A DNA stretch of 64,000 nucleotides from contig NC_044296.2 of assembly GCF_004027225.2 (NCBI RefSeq), forward strand, positions 5,513,943 to 5,577,942, read 5' to 3'. The translations under genes were made by a program, and so were the position numbers. The first letter of the stretch is position 1. The number at the start of each line of letters is the position of its first letter. Positions 1 through 11,322 of this stretch are shown here, piece after piece. Under the pieces are notes generated by a model, which made no database searches, was not told where the DNA came from, and saw only the letters and a list, made by a program, of their open reading frames with translations. This stretch comes from Strigops habroptila (lineage: Eukaryota > Chordata > Aves > Psittaciformes > Psittacidae).

Positions 1-231
1 TTAAAGCCATTCCCTTGCCCTGGTCCCTCGGGACTGCAAGTTAAGACCTCGCTGGTTTCACCTCCGGAGATGCTTCACTCCCAGCGGGTCTCGCCGAGCA
101 CCGAGCCCGACAGCGCTGCGGACGGGGGGAACCCCCAGAAGGCGCAGAGGCCCCCGGAGCCCGCACAGCACCGCCGGGACACGGGGCGGGCGACGGGGGC
201 AGCCCGCGGCACTGGGGGGGGCGGCACTTAC

Positions 232-269
232 AGCATCCCGGCCGGCAGCTGCTTGGCGCTGTGAGCCAT
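232..269 (-). CDS. HMG20B: First coding exon of probable HMG20B (partial gene, runs off left edge)
   Basis: On the minus strand an ATG at 269-267 opens a 38-nt coding exon reading MAHSAKQLPAGM plus two bases, ended by a consensus GTAAGT donor (231-226). The human HMG20B start, as I remember it, has the same M-x-H-x-x-K-Q-x-x-A pattern. In human 19p13.3 HMG20B lies head to head with MFSD12, exactly as here, so synteny carries much of the call. HMG20B (BRAF35) is an HMG-box subunit of the LSD1/CoREST histone demethylase complex. None of the HMG box is in the window; the next exons lie left of base 1. With only 12 residues visible the identity is probable, not certain. Confidence 0.6.
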
Positions 270-399
270 GGTCCGAGCTCCGGGGTCCGCGCCCTGAGGG
301 ACAGAAACGGGGCTGGGGCGGGACCAGGGGCACGGCGGAACCCTCCCCCAACGGCGCCCCCCCAGCGGGCCCCGCGCCGGGCTCCCCCCTCGCGCACCC

Positions 400-720
400 G
401 CCGCCGCCGCCGCCGCTTCCTGCCCTGGCCCCGCCCCTCTATTATTATGCAAATGAGGTTCTCGGCCCCGCGCCCCCCATTGGCCGCCCGCGCCGAGCGG
501 GGCAGAGCGCAGCTTAGCGCGGATTGGCTGGAAGCGGTTCGACGTCAGAGGGAAGCGGCGGAGAGAAGGGCGGGGCGAAGGACGCGGGTCTGGGGGCGAG
601 GGGCGGGAACGGCCGGCGCGGCGCGCGCGCGGCTGGCGGCTCGGCCAATCAGCGATCGGCGTGGGGAGGGCACCGCCTTAAAGAGGCAACGGCAGCGCGC
701 GGCGCGGCCCACAGCGGGTG
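400..720 (-). promoter_or_regulatory. CpG-island promoter of the HMG20B-like gene, with octamer and CCAAT boxes
   Basis: GC- and CpG-rich DNA directly upstream of the minus-strand ATG. It holds a perfect octamer ATGCAAAT (447-454) beside a GC box (about 430-437), CCAAT boxes on the minus strand (ATTGG at 479-483 and 523-527) and one on the plus strand (645-649). No classical TATA box at a useful distance was seen. Start sites were not determined. Confidence 0.55.
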
Positions 721-779
721 ACCTCAGCGCTGCCCCCGGGGTGGGCGCCCCGCGGGGAACCGGTGATCCCCGCTGTGCC

Positions 780-1500
780 CAGCCCCCCCGGTCCCATTGC
801 TCCCAGCGACCCCAGTTACTCCCCCCACACTGCTCCCATTATCCCCAGTACCCCATGGCTGCTCCCAGTGGCCCCAGCGCCCACCCTCGGGGTCCCAATG
901 GTCCCGACCCCCCTCCCCACTGCTCCCAGTGATCCCTGTACTGCCCATACTGGTCCCAGTAACGCCACTGCCTACACGAGGGGGGGTCCCAGTCACCCCA
1001 GTACTGCTATACTGTTCCCAGTGACCCTCGTACCCACTCATACATGGTGCCCCCAGGGTCCCAGTGACCCCAATACTGCCCATACTTGTTCCAGTCACCC
1101 AGTACCTACTCAAGATGAGGTCCCAATCACCTCAGTATCCTCAAACTGCTCCCAGTGACCCCAGTAGCCATCCAAGGGGTGGTACTTAAAACAAGGTTCC
1201 AGTCACCCCAGTACCCCCCCACTGCTCCAAGTCAGCCCAGTATTCATCCAAGGGGTGGTCCCAGTCACGCCAGTACTGCCCATACTGCTCCCAGTCACCC
1301 AGTACCTACTCAAGATGAGGTCCCAGTGACCCCAGTGCCCCCACCACTGCTCCTAGTCGCCCCAGTACCCACCCAAGAGGTGCTCCCAGACACCCCAGTA
1401 TCCCTGCCACTGCTCCCAGTCACCTCAGTAGCCCCCACAACTCCCAGTGGCCCCAGTACTGCTCATACTGGTCCCAGTCACCCGGTACCTACTCAAGACA
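780..1500. repeat. Degenerate minisatellite with CCCCAGTAC / CCCAGTGACC core
   Basis: About 720 bases of imperfect short units, pyrimidine-rich on the plus strand, repeating CCCAGTNACCCCAGTAC-like words with ACTGCTCCCAGT spacers. It fills the space between the HMG20B promoter and MFSD12 and creates spurious long frames. The same CAGTAC/CAGTGC words recur near 39.1 kb and at 43.07-43.40 kb. Confidence 0.8.
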
Positions 1501-1599
1501 CGCTCCCGGTACCAGCCGGGCGCCGTTCGCAGCCCCGATGCTGGCGCAGGCAACGGCGGCCCAGCGGTATGCCGGGAGGTGGGGCACAGCCAGCCCCGG

Positions 1600-1678
1600 G
1601 GGGAGGACGGACGGACGACACCGGGACAGCCCCGCCCCGCCCCGCCCCGTCCGTCCGCCTGTCCCAGCCCGGCCCGGC
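1600..1678 (+). promoter_or_regulatory. GC-box cluster immediately upstream of MFSD12
   Basis: Overlapping CCCCGCCCC boxes (about 1632-1652) lie about 30-50 bases before the MFSD12 ATG in CpG-rich DNA without a TATA box. They are probably core promoter or 5'UTR of a TATA-less gene. Confidence 0.5.
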
Positions 1679-4600
1679 ATGGCGGAGCGGGAGCTGCCGC
1701 TGCCGGTGCCGGTGCGGGCAGCGGAGGCGCTGCCGCTGCGGGCGCGGTTGAGCTTCGCGGCCGGGCACTTCCAGAACGACGCCTGTGCCGCGCTGTGGTT
1801 CACGTACCTGCTGCTGTTCCTGCACAGCGCGCTCGGCTTCGGGCACCGCGCCGCGGGCGCGCTGCTGCTGGCGGGGCAGCTCGCGGACGGGCTCTGCACG
1901 CCGCTGCTCGGCTACGAGACCGACCGCTCCGCCGGCTGCGGCCGCTACGGCAGGAGGAAGTCCTGGCACCTCGCCGGTGGGTGCCGGGGATGCGCTTGGT
2001 GGAAATGGGTGGCCCCAGGGGAGCCTTTTGGGGTGTGGGGTCAGCCCTGGAGGTGCCTTTCCGGGGTGCGCTGGGGGGGGCGGAACTGAGGGTGCCCGTC
2101 CAGGGTATTCAGATTGGAGACGGGTGGGGAAAAAGCACCAGGCGGGCTTTTCTGGGGTGTCCTGGGTGGGGGACACCCGGATGCCTTTCTGGGATGCTCT
2201 GAGTGGAAATGGATGGCCCTGGGGGTACGTTTCTGGGGTGTCCTTGGTGGGAGAACACAGGGTGCTTCTCCAGGGTGCTCTGGATGGAGATGGACGCTCC
2301 TGGGGGAGCCTTTCTGGAATGGCTCTTGAGGAGCCCTTCTGGGGTGTCCTGGGTCGGGGACACCAGGGAGCCTTTCTGGGATGCTCTGAGTGCAGCTGGA
2401 TGGCCCCAGGGAGCTTTTCTGGGGTGACCCTGGGTTACGGAACAGAGGATGCCCATCCAGGGTACCCTGGGTGGAGATGGGTGGCCCGGGGGAGCCTTTC
2501 TGGGGTGCAGGATCAGCCCCTGTTACCTTTCTGGGGTGCCCAGTGAGGGGGGAAGACATCAAAGGTGCCCTTTGGAGATGCCAAGTGGAGAGGGATCCCT
2601 CAGGCACAGATGGGGAAGGGACACTGTGATGTCCCCATCCTGCCTGGGGGCACCGTCCCCATCCCAGTGTCCTGTGACATAGTGGCTGGTGCCGCCTAGG
2701 GCTCCGCTGTCCCTCGGGCCATGCACTGTGTGTCCCTGTGTGCCCCCATGTGTGGGTGTCACGGAGCCCAGGTAAGAGCTTTGTGCTCAGCAGGTCAATG
2801 CTACAGCAGAAACAACATTTGGTTGGTAACATTTGGGCTTTCCCAGGAGCCGGGGGTTCACCAGGGCCTTGCCTGTGGCCAGGCAGCGCTGGGTTGTCCC
2901 TAAGGGTGACCCTGGGGCTCTCTTCTGCACTGGGGCAAGCAGCCAGCGCCTGGGGAGACAGAGCCCTGTGGGAATGCAGAGGAGGCACCGGTGGCTCGGA
3001 GTTGAGTTATTGACATCTTGCGTCGTGCCTTGGGGTCAAACAGACTGCAGGGAGGTGCAAGGGCTGGTGGGGACGCTCGTGGTGGGGTCAGCGTGACCTG
3101 GAGGAGGGTCCTTGGTGTGCAGGAGCCTGCCCCAGCCGTGCAGAGCAGTTGTGGGGCAAGTTGGCGTGAAGAAACGGCTATCCACAGCCACAGATAAAGA
3201 CCCTCAATGGTAACACCAGAGTGGATGCACACGCAGAGGACAGTTGTAGCATGGGGTGGTCTTATCTTAATCCCAAACTTATCTTGGCTAACCACTTTGT
3301 GCAGCCCAGCGATAGCCCGATAAGGTGCCTGATGTCCCCAGAGTGCTGCCTGGTGAGTCAGGGAGGGGTTTGGAGCTTCACCCCCCTCCGTGGCTCAGCT
3401 CAGATTTAGGGAAGTGGCTGGTGCTTTTCGTGCCCCCTCCCTGGGCAGCTCTGCTTCTTGCTGCTCCCAAGGGGAATTCCTGGATCACCCTTCCCAGCTT
3501 CAGCAGCATGGCTGGAGGCTGCTTCCCTGCCCAGAGCAGGGGTTGTTATCCCCAGAAGTGGGCTGATGGCAGGTCCAGCAGACCTGGAGTGGTGCCGCGC
3601 TCATCACGCTATGGCAGAGATGCTCCGTGTGGGAGCTTGCTGGCAACCCGTGCTCACAGCAGAGGAAGCTTATGAAACCACAGCCCCGGGGATGGTTGTG
3701 GTGCAGACACCACGAGTTGCTATCGGTGGCATCTCCCCACTGCAGCACTGGGCTCCCGGTGCCGGCGGTGCTGGTGGCTCAGCACCACACCAGCTCTTCC
3801 TGGGGGGCAGTTGCCAGCCATAAAGGTCTGGGAAGGACTAATGTCTCTCTGCTGCCTGTGTGAGCCAGTCTGGTGGTGCTGTCCCAGATTCCCTGCCCAG
3901 GGAAGCCTGGTATTCCTGTGATCCTGCTGCTTCTAATCCTGCCCCGTGGGGCCGGTTGGTGAGAGCGGGCACCAAGGGTGGGAAAAGGGGGAGTTTTGGC
4001 TGCTCCCATGGCCTCGCTTGGGCAGTGTGGGCTCCCCAGCACCCATTTGGCTCATGGTGGACCCAGGGTATGGGGGTGCAGATGTATGGCAGAGGAGCCC
4101 AGCTCTGGGCGGGTGGCCCTGGTATGCGATGGTGGTGATGGGCACAGGGGTGGATGTGGAGGCTGTAGCAGCCTGGGGTGTGCAGCTCCTGCCCCAGAGC
4201 TCCCCTGGGGCTGCCCTTAGGGGATGCAGAGCTCGACCCTGGCAGGGCTTGGTTAAAAAGGAGCCAAGGAGGTCTGGTGCGGTTGGAACCTTCTCAGACC
4301 CTTCCTGTCCCTGGGGCTTTTCTGGGGCAGCCACTGTGGTGTGGCCAAGTCCTCTGTGCTTCCGAGAGCTCCTGGAGCACCAGAGCTGGTTGTGAGCCAG
4401 TGCAGGGCAGCACCAGCAGCCTGCCAGGGCACTTGTGTGGGAAAAATCCACGCTGGGATTGTGGCTGCCTGCCCTTGGCGCAGGGAGAACTGCTTTGCCC
4501 CAGCCCTGTGGTAGTGATGAGGTGAGAGGAGGACCTTAGGGACTGGCAGAGCGGCGGTCGGTGCCCTCAGCAGTGCCCGGTGAAGCTGGGAACACACAGG

Positions 4601-7600
4601 AGAGGGCAACGTGGTTGTCTCCATGTCAGCTCCTGGGCCTCTGGAGCATCGCAGCAGATCTGCTCCGTAACCTTGTGGAAGGGGAAGGAGAAGCCATCCT
4701 GCCCCTGCCTGCTCCACGCAGGCGTCCCCCCGCCGTCACGCTGCGGCTGAGGGAGGAGCCTGGCTCCGCTGCCCCTGACTCAGCTGGGACCTTCCGTGGT
4801 GGCTCAGAGCCATGGGTCACATCCGCTCCTGCCCCCCCCAGCGCTGCCCGGTGGTGTCCCTGGCCCTGCGGGGGCCTGGTGTGGGTGTGGGGGGAGCCCC
4901 CCGGGAGAAGGGACGAGGGACCCCAGAACCTTCCAGCCCCTTGGGGGCTTTATCGCCCTGGGCAGGCGGCACGGCCCTGGCGCTGGTTATCGTGTGTACG
5001 GGAGGTGAGAGAAGCTTCTGGTGCCTGCAAGGCGCGACGGTGTGTGAGGGTCTTGTCTCCTGGACAGAGCGGATGAGAGGTGGCTGAAGCACCCTGGCAG
5101 AGGTGCTGCCTCGCTCTGTCTGTGTCTGTGTCTGAGCTGGCTCTGTCTGTGTCTGTGTCTGTCTGTCTGCGTCTGAGCTGCCTGGGGCTGTTGGTGTCCC
5201 AAGGAAACAGGGCCTGCAGCAGCTTCTCACTGCTCTGCTCTCTTTGCAGGCACCACATGTGTCCTTGTGTCCTTCCCCTTCATCTTCAACCCCTGCCTGG
5301 CCTGCAAGGAGAACACACCACAGTGGGCAGCCTTCATCTACTACCTCCCCTTCATCATCATCTTCCAGTTCGGCTGGGCAGCCACACAGGTCTCCCACCT
5401 CTCCCTCATCCCCGAGCTGGTGACCAGTGACCATGAGAAGGTGGAGCTCACAGCTTTCCGGTGAGCACGGCTGTCCCCTCTGCTATGTCCCTTTGCTTAC
5501 AGGGTGAGGGGTCCCCTGGGTGCCATGGCATATGTGAGCCCTTGGTAGGGCAGGACCAGGACTGGGCCATGCGGGTGTCCTGCAGGATGTGTCCAAGTGG
5601 CACTGGTCCTCTGGGTTGGTGGCCCAAACCCTTTAGTGCCAGGGATGTTTTGATGGCGGAGGTGTTGGTGACGCAGTTTTTGGGATGCTTCCCTGGGGGC
5701 ACTTCTTTGGGAGTGGAGGGTGATGCTCACAGGAACAGACCTCCCCCTGGATGCCCTTGGCCTTGCACAGGCTGTGCCATAGGTAGGGATGGCCTCAGGG
5801 CCAGGCTGGGCATCATGTGCAGCTCTGTGCACGGAGCCGGCTCAGTGCTGCTTATCCAGAGGGATCTGGACAGGCTTGAGAGGTGGGACTGCGTGAACCT
5901 CATGAAGTTTATTCACCCAAATGATTCTATGATCTGTCAGGATCAGGCTGAGGGTTTATCAGATGGAGCAGTGGTGGGAGGAAGTCTCTTCCAGCAGGCG
6001 AGCGGGGACCAGCTGCAGTGCAGTGGGGCGGGGAGGATGTGGGGCAGTGTTGGGGTCACTCAGGGTCCAGATCTTGGGGCACTGGTTCAGGCAGCTTGGA
6101 GCATCCTTGTGGTAGAGGTGAGCTGTGACTGGAGAGTGGACAGGCTGGCCCAGAGGGATCATAGACCCACAGCCTGGTTTGGGTTGGAAGGGACTGTAAA
6201 GCTCATCCAGTTCCAACCCCCCGCCACGGGCAGGGACACCTTCCACTAGAGCAGGTTGCTCCAAGCCCCTGTGTCCAACCTGGCCTTGAACACTGCCAGG
6301 GATGGGGCAGCCACAGCTTCTCTGGGCACCCTGTGCCAGTCATGCCCTGAGGTTTGGATTGGGCATGCTGGGAGGGGCACCACTGGGGCTGATGCCCGGC
6401 CAGACGCCATGTGCTCTTGGAAGTGTCACCTCAGGAACAACGCTGGGGTGCAGAGCTGGCTGTGGCACCCCTGGCTTGGAGAGCAGCCTTGGGTCAAGGT
6501 GTCTGTGCTGTGCCTGGAGCTGTGCTCATCCCCCTGCATCCCCCTGAGGTCCTGTCTCCCCTCAGGTATGCCTTCACCGTCATGGCCAATATCACTGTCT
6601 ATGGCCTGGCCTGGCTCCTGCTGAACTTCCAGGTGGACCAGCCTGACCGCATAGAGCACTTAGGCCCCCAGGATGTACCTGTATTCCGGGTAAGTGGCCT
6701 TGGAGTCCTCTCTTCCCTGGGTGGGACATGGCTCAACTGGGGAGGTACCAGAGGGAGTGAAATAGCAGCGCCCTGAAATGTCACCCACCGCACGGGGCAG
6801 GGGCTGCACTGAGCTTCCCAGGGCTTATGAGAACCTCTTTCTCCATCACACTGCTGGGGGTGGATGATGGGCAGGCAAAGGGCAGCCCCTGCCATGCTCA
6901 CCCCCTCTGCCTCACCCAGAACCTGTCCCTCATTGTGGTGGGGCTGGGGGCCTTGTTCTCCCTCATCTTCCACCTGGGGACCAAAGAGAAGCCGTACCTG
7001 CGGGGCTCATCAGCCCAGCCAGAGGAGAGCACCCCCCTGCTGCAGAAGGAGCCCATGAGCCCCCCGCGTCCGCTGCTGATCTGGAGGGACTGGCTGTGGG
7101 AACCTGCCTTCTATCAGGTACCTGCTGGGGGCTGGGGGGTCCTCTGGCAGCAAGACATGTCCTGTGAGGATGGAAAGATGAGAAAGAAACCTGGAGAGGG
7201 GCTTTGGACAAGGGCCTGGAGGGACAGGACGAGGGGGAATGGCTTTAACCTGCCAGAGGGGAGATCGAGGTGAGCTCTGAGGCAGAAGCTCTTCCCTGTG
7301 AGGGTGCTGAGGCGCTGGCACAGGGTGCCCAGAGAAGCTGTGGCTGCCCCATCCCTGGCAGTGTTCAAGGCCAGGTTGGACACAGGGGCTTGGAGCAACC
7401 TGCTCTAGTGGAAGGTGTCCCTGCCCGTGGCAGGGGGGTGGAACTGGAGAAGCTTTTAGGTCCTTTCCAACCCAAACCACTCTTATTCTATGGGTGGTAC
7501 TGGGCACCTACCTACAACATCAGGGGCTGTCCCCTTCTCAGAGGACGTCTGTGCCATGGCAGGGTTGGGCACAGGAGGTGCCAAACCTGCCATTTGCACA

Positions 7601-10026
7601 GGCTGAGCGGTGCTGCCCTGTCTGTCCCTCACAGGTCGCGGTGCTCTACATGGCCACGCGGCTCATTGTCAACCTGTCCCAGGCCTACATTGCCATGTAC
7701 CTGACCAACTCGCTGATGCTGCCCAAGGTGGGCACAGGGCAGGTCCCTGCTCCTGTGTTAAGGTGCCATGGGCAGGGGTCCTGTGCTGATGGTCTGGAGC
7801 TTATCTCCTGCCTGTCCTCATCTCTTGCAGAAGTACATCGCCACCATCCCCCTGGTGATGTATGTCAGTGGCTTCCTCTCCTCCTTCCTCATGAAGCCTG
7901 TGAATAAGTGGTTGGGTCGAAATGTGAGTCCTGGGGGCCTGGTGAGGTTTGAGTTTGACCAAAGGGAAAGGCCCAGGGGCCAGATCCTGACCACACAAAT
8001 GTGCAGAGCACTTGGCACACCTCAGCCTGGCTAGAGAGCAGGAACCCCTCATCCTTTGCCAGTGATGCTCTGCTGCAGCATGGGTCCTGCTGGGGCAGTG
8101 GGCCAGGGGGCATGAGTCTACCCTGCACACTCCGGTCCACAGCTTGTGCTGGGTCAGCTTGTGCTGGCTCAGCCCCATGGTGCACGTGAGAGGCAGAGGG
8201 AGGGTTTGGCTGAACCACCTTGGGTAGGGATGGGGGACATCCCGCTCCGCACTGCAGCAGGCGCTGCTCCCCAGTACCCTCTCCTAGTGACTGGGTGTCC
8301 CAGTGCCCCACACAGGCCCCCCCCCTGCAGCTGTGCTGAGGTTTGGGCTGTAGAACATCTGGACCACCACAAGGCTCTTGCTGCTCAGAGGCTCCTTGCT
8401 TAGAACAAGCTGGAAAGGAGCCAGGGCTGCCCCGGCCCATGTCCTCCCCACTCCCCACGGCCGCGCTGGGTGCCTGCCGAGCCGCGGGCTGAGCTCTCCC
8501 TTTTCCCTCTGCCTCTCTCCCTGCTCACTGGAGCAGCTGACCTACTTCGTGGGCATTCTGGTGATCCTCACCTTCGCCTCCTGGGTGACCCTGGTCAAGC
8601 AGATGGGAGCAGAGATCTACGGGGCGGCCGTGCTGCTTGGGGCTGGCTCTGCCACCATCCTGGTCACCTCCCTCTCCATGACAGCGGATCTCATCGGCGC
8701 TAACACGGTACCGGCACTCCTCGCGGCCGGGACGGACCCGGGGGGATGGAGACCCCTGCGGGGGGGCTGAGCTGTGTCCCGTGCCCCGGGGACGGGCTCT
8801 ACTGTAATACGGGCTCTGCCCATGAGAGGGCACAAGGCTCTCGCCGCGTTGTGTGGGGAGGGCGCGGCGGCCCAGGAGCTTTCCTCTGCCGTTGCAGCGC
8901 AGCAGCGCGTTCGTCTACGGCGCCATGAGCTTCACGGACAAGATGGCCAACGGCCTGGCCGTGATGGCGATCCAGAACCTGCACCCGTGCCCGTGAGTGT
9001 CCCTCACAGTGACAGCTCCAGCCACATCGACTGCGGGCAGGGCAGCACATACCCCTGGTTTGGAGCAGGGGGCATGGGTGGAAACCAGCTCTGCTTTGTC
9101 ATAAATACTCCCCCAACTTCTACTCTGGCCCCAGATGAGGGCTGCATCTCCAGACACACAAAGGGGGTGGGGATCTCAATGCGGTACAGCCCTTTCTCCT
9201 TGCCCTGGACCTTCCTGTCACCTCCCAGTCCTGGCACTGAGGACATGGGCCTGCTGTCGGGGCACTTTGGGCAGTGCTGGTCCAGTCTCTGGTCCTGGCC
9301 ATCGAGCCACATCCCTGCCCTCTCCCTGCAGGACCGAGCTCTGCTGCTCTGAGTGTGCCAGCTTCTACCACTGGGTGATGGTGGGGGTCACCGGAGGCAT
9401 TGCCGTCGCCGCCATTGCCTGTCTGTGCTGCATCATGGTGTGGCCAATCCACATCCGCTACCGTGAGTGGGGCTGGGGGCTCTGGGAGTGCAGTGTCCTG
9501 TGCCAGCCCGGGATAAAGTGTCTTTCCAAATGGGAGGCAGCGGGAGCCTGGTACCGTGGCAGGGCCAGTGGTGGCCTTGCCCCATATGACTCCCATGAGG
9601 CAGGCAGGACCCTCCTGCTTTGGCCACTCTGGGCGCTGGCACTGGGGGCTGTCCCTGCTGTGTTGTGCCCTCCTGGAGGGCAGGATCCGGCACTGCCTGC
9701 TCCTGCTGGCACCCCTTGGGCCATCGCTGAGGGGTGGTGGTAGCCACATCTGGGGGCAGAGGTGCCGCTTGCCAGGCTGGGGATGCCCACACCAGCACCC
9801 GGTGCCTGCTTCTGTGACCTGTGTCTTGCTCTGGGAGGGGGGAGAGCGCAGACCCCCCTGCGCTGCCCTGGGGACGTGGCCATGGGGAGCAGCAGCGGTT
9901 CCTGACTCGTCCCTTCCCTCCCATCCCGCAGATGCCGTCTGCCTGCGGGGGCTGAGCAGCGCGGGGCCCCCCTGCGCCGGGACCGAGAGCGCGGAGGGAA
10001 GGGGCCGGAGCACCAGCATCAACTGA
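1679..10026 (+). CDS. MFSD12: MFSD12, major facilitator superfamily domain-containing 12 (complete, 10 coding exons)
   Basis: MFSD12 is a 12-helix MFS transporter of lysosomes and melanosomes needed for cystine import and affecting pigmentation. Coding exons: 1679-1976, 5250-5460, 6566-6689, 6920-7117, 7635-7727, 7831-7923, 8537-8707, 8898-8992, 9332-9462, 9932-10026. All have GT/AG ends and phases that join, giving 502 residues and a TGA stop. The translation follows human MFSD12 throughout, for example [38 protein letters not shown], the ANITVYG segment, the [14 protein letters not shown] stretch and the C-terminal [13 protein letters not shown]. The hydrophilic N-terminus and short arginine/serine tail differ most from human. 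Intron 1 (3.3 kb) holds a minisatellite and a GATA cluster; introns 2 and 4 hold CR1 pieces. No AATAAA was seen after the stop. Identity is very secure; exact 5' and 3' UTR ends are not. Confidence 0.95.
1990..2560. repeat. Minisatellite of about 80-bp units in MFSD12 intron 1
   Basis: Diverged units recur with the words GGATGGCCC-GGGGGAGCCTTTCTGGGGTG and GGGGACACC, with successive copies spaced about 80 bases (for example near 2213, 2292, 2397, 2480). All copies have the same orientation. Confidence 0.75.
3192..3324. promoter_or_regulatory. GATA-motif cluster in MFSD12 intron 1 (candidate enhancer)
   Basis: Within 133 bases there are an AGATAA (3192-3197), two TTATCT (3262-3267, 3279-3284), a GATA in a weaker context (3311-3314), a GATAAG (3319-3324) and a RUNX-type AACCAC (3290-3295). 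The density stands out against the surrounding GC-rich intron. Function is inferred from motif density only. Confidence 0.4.
5100..5185. repeat. TCTG/TGTC simple repeat just before MFSD12 exon 2
   Basis: Repeats of TCTGTG and TCTG words with two GAGCTGSCT interruptions, ending about 65 bases upstream of the exon 2 acceptor. Confidence 0.8.
5848..5938 (+). mobile_element. CR1 LINE fragment (short 3' piece)
   Basis: Sequence with the CR1 words GGATCTGGACAGGCTTGAGA and AACCTCATGAAGTT, ending in an ATGATTCTATGATCT-type tail. It is a short diverged remnant in MFSD12 intron 2. Confidence 0.75.
6158..6340 (-). mobile_element. CR1 LINE, truncated 3' end
   Basis: Reverse-oriented CR1 3' segment in MFSD12 intron 2, with the GGTTGCTCCAAGCCCCTGTG block typical of avian CR1 and an ATCATAGA tail at its left end. 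Confidence 0.9.
7185..7492 (+). mobile_element. CR1 LINE, 5'-truncated copy
   Basis: About 300 bases of CR1 3' region in sense orientation in MFSD12 intron 4, starting near an AAACCTGGAGAGGGGCTTTG word and ending with an ATTCTATG tail. It contains the full GTTCAAGGCCAGGTTGGACA block. Confidence 0.9.
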
Positions 10027-10439
10027 GCCGGGGCCGAGCCCCTGCACCATGAGCTCTGCTGGGGGGGACCGCGCTGCGCCGGGCCCCTCGGGGCTGCCCC
10101 CGGCCCCGCCTCGTGTCCGTGCACCGGACTCGTGTGTCCCCCCCCACCCGGCCGGGCACCCCTGAAGGAGCCGCGTGTGCTGGCACAGCCCGGGGCCGCG
10201 CCGCGGTGTCAGCCCTTTATGCGGCCGCTGCGGACGGAGGCGTTTCGGGAGGGAGGAGAGGGGACAGTTAAAACCACAAACACAGCCGAGCACCCGGACC
10301 GTGACTGCGCCCTCGGGGCAGGACCCTGCGGGGTGCCCCGCGGCTGGGGGGGATCTGCGCCGTGCACAGGGGGCTCCGGGGCCGGGCTCGGGGGGGTCTC
10401 CCCGTTGCCCTGTGTCCCCCCCCACCCCTCGGCAGCAGC

Positions 10440-10760
10440 CGCGGCACCGGCAGGGGAGGAGCAGCGGCACCGCAAGATGGCCACCCTCAACAACCATGGC
10501 GGCAGCGCCCGCAAACAAAATGGCTGACGAGGAGGAGCGCTGGAGCGTGATGATTGGGTGGTGCACGCGTGTCCCGCCCCCTGGGGCAGGGATAGCCAAT
10601 GGCGGGGCTCCCCTTGGAGCCGAGTGGGCTTTGGCTGCGGGGCAGGGCCCGCGCGGTCCCGCAGCTCATGGGGCCGTGCCCTGGGGCAGCGCGGGGCGGG
10701 GGGCTCCGGGGCCGCCATGAACCGCGCTCCGCAGCGGTTGCCGCGCCGGGGGGTGGGGTC
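10440..10760. promoter_or_regulatory. CpG island with three YY1-type motifs, possible promoter of the GRAMD2-like gene
   Basis: CpG-rich DNA 0.4 kb after the MFSD12 stop with ATGGC motifs in YY1 context at 10474-10481, 10494-10503 and 10517-10524, and CCAAT boxes at 10553-10557 (reverse) and 10596-10600. A start codon in good context lies near 10717, but I could not connect it by splicing to the next gene. Which gene it serves is unknown; the GRAMD2-like gene downstream is the nearest candidate. Confidence 0.45.
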
Positions 10761-10809
10761 CCACCGCCCTGCTGCGCCGCGGGCACCGGGCCGGGGCCGC
10801 GGCCGCGGC

Positions 10810-10960
10810 CGGTGTGCGTGTGCCCACACGGGTCACGTGTGTGTGGCGGGTCCGGGCACGCACAGCGCGGCAGGAGTGCGTGGTGTGTGCGCACGTGTGT
10901 GCTCTGTGGGTACATGTGTGTGCTGTGTGCACATGTGTGCGGTGTGGGTACATACACAGG
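10810..10960. repeat. TG/CA-rich low-complexity tract
   Basis: Imperfect GTGTG/ACGTGTG words (GTGTGTGCGCAC and ACATGTGTG types) for about 150 bases between MFSD12 and the GRAMD2-like gene. Confidence 0.7.
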
Positions 10961-11020
10961 GACTGGCGGGAGGTCATGGCCTATGTGCCATCACCCCATG
11001 GAGAGAGTGAGGGGCTGGCA

Positions 11021-11322
11021 TCATGGAATGGTTTGGGTTGAAGAGACCTTAAAGCTCATCCAGTCCCAACCCTCTGACACGGGCAGGGACACCTTCCACT
11101 AGAGCAGGTTGCTCCAAGCCCCTGTGTCCAACCTGGCCTTGAACACTGCCAGGGATGGGGCAGCCTCAGCTTCTCTGGGCACCCTGTGCCAGCGCCTCAG
11201 CACCCTCACAGGGAAGAGCTTCTGCCTCAGAGCTCATCTCAATCTCCCCTCTGGCAGGTTAAAGCCATTCCCCCTCGTCCTGTCCCTCCAGGCCCTTGTC
11301 CAAAGCCCCTCTCCAGGTTTCC
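11021..11322 (-). mobile_element. CR1 LINE, 5'-truncated copy
   Basis: Reverse-oriented CR1 3' segment of about 300 bases, very close in sequence to the copies at 7185 and 26830. Between it and 12010 the DNA is CpG-rich around 11690-11830, but no gene beyond the downstream GRAMD2-like exons could be supported there. Confidence 0.9.

Noticed and set aside
9433-10599. Open frame of 388 codons antisense to the end of MFSD12
   Set aside because: A shadow of GC-rich coding and CpG-island DNA on the other strand; no recognisable protein.
10492-10740. Possible short coding start (MADEEERWS or MNRAPQRLP) in the CpG island after MFSD12
   Set aside because: Neither frame could be joined by phase-matched splice sites to a recognised exon; reported only as promoter-like DNA.
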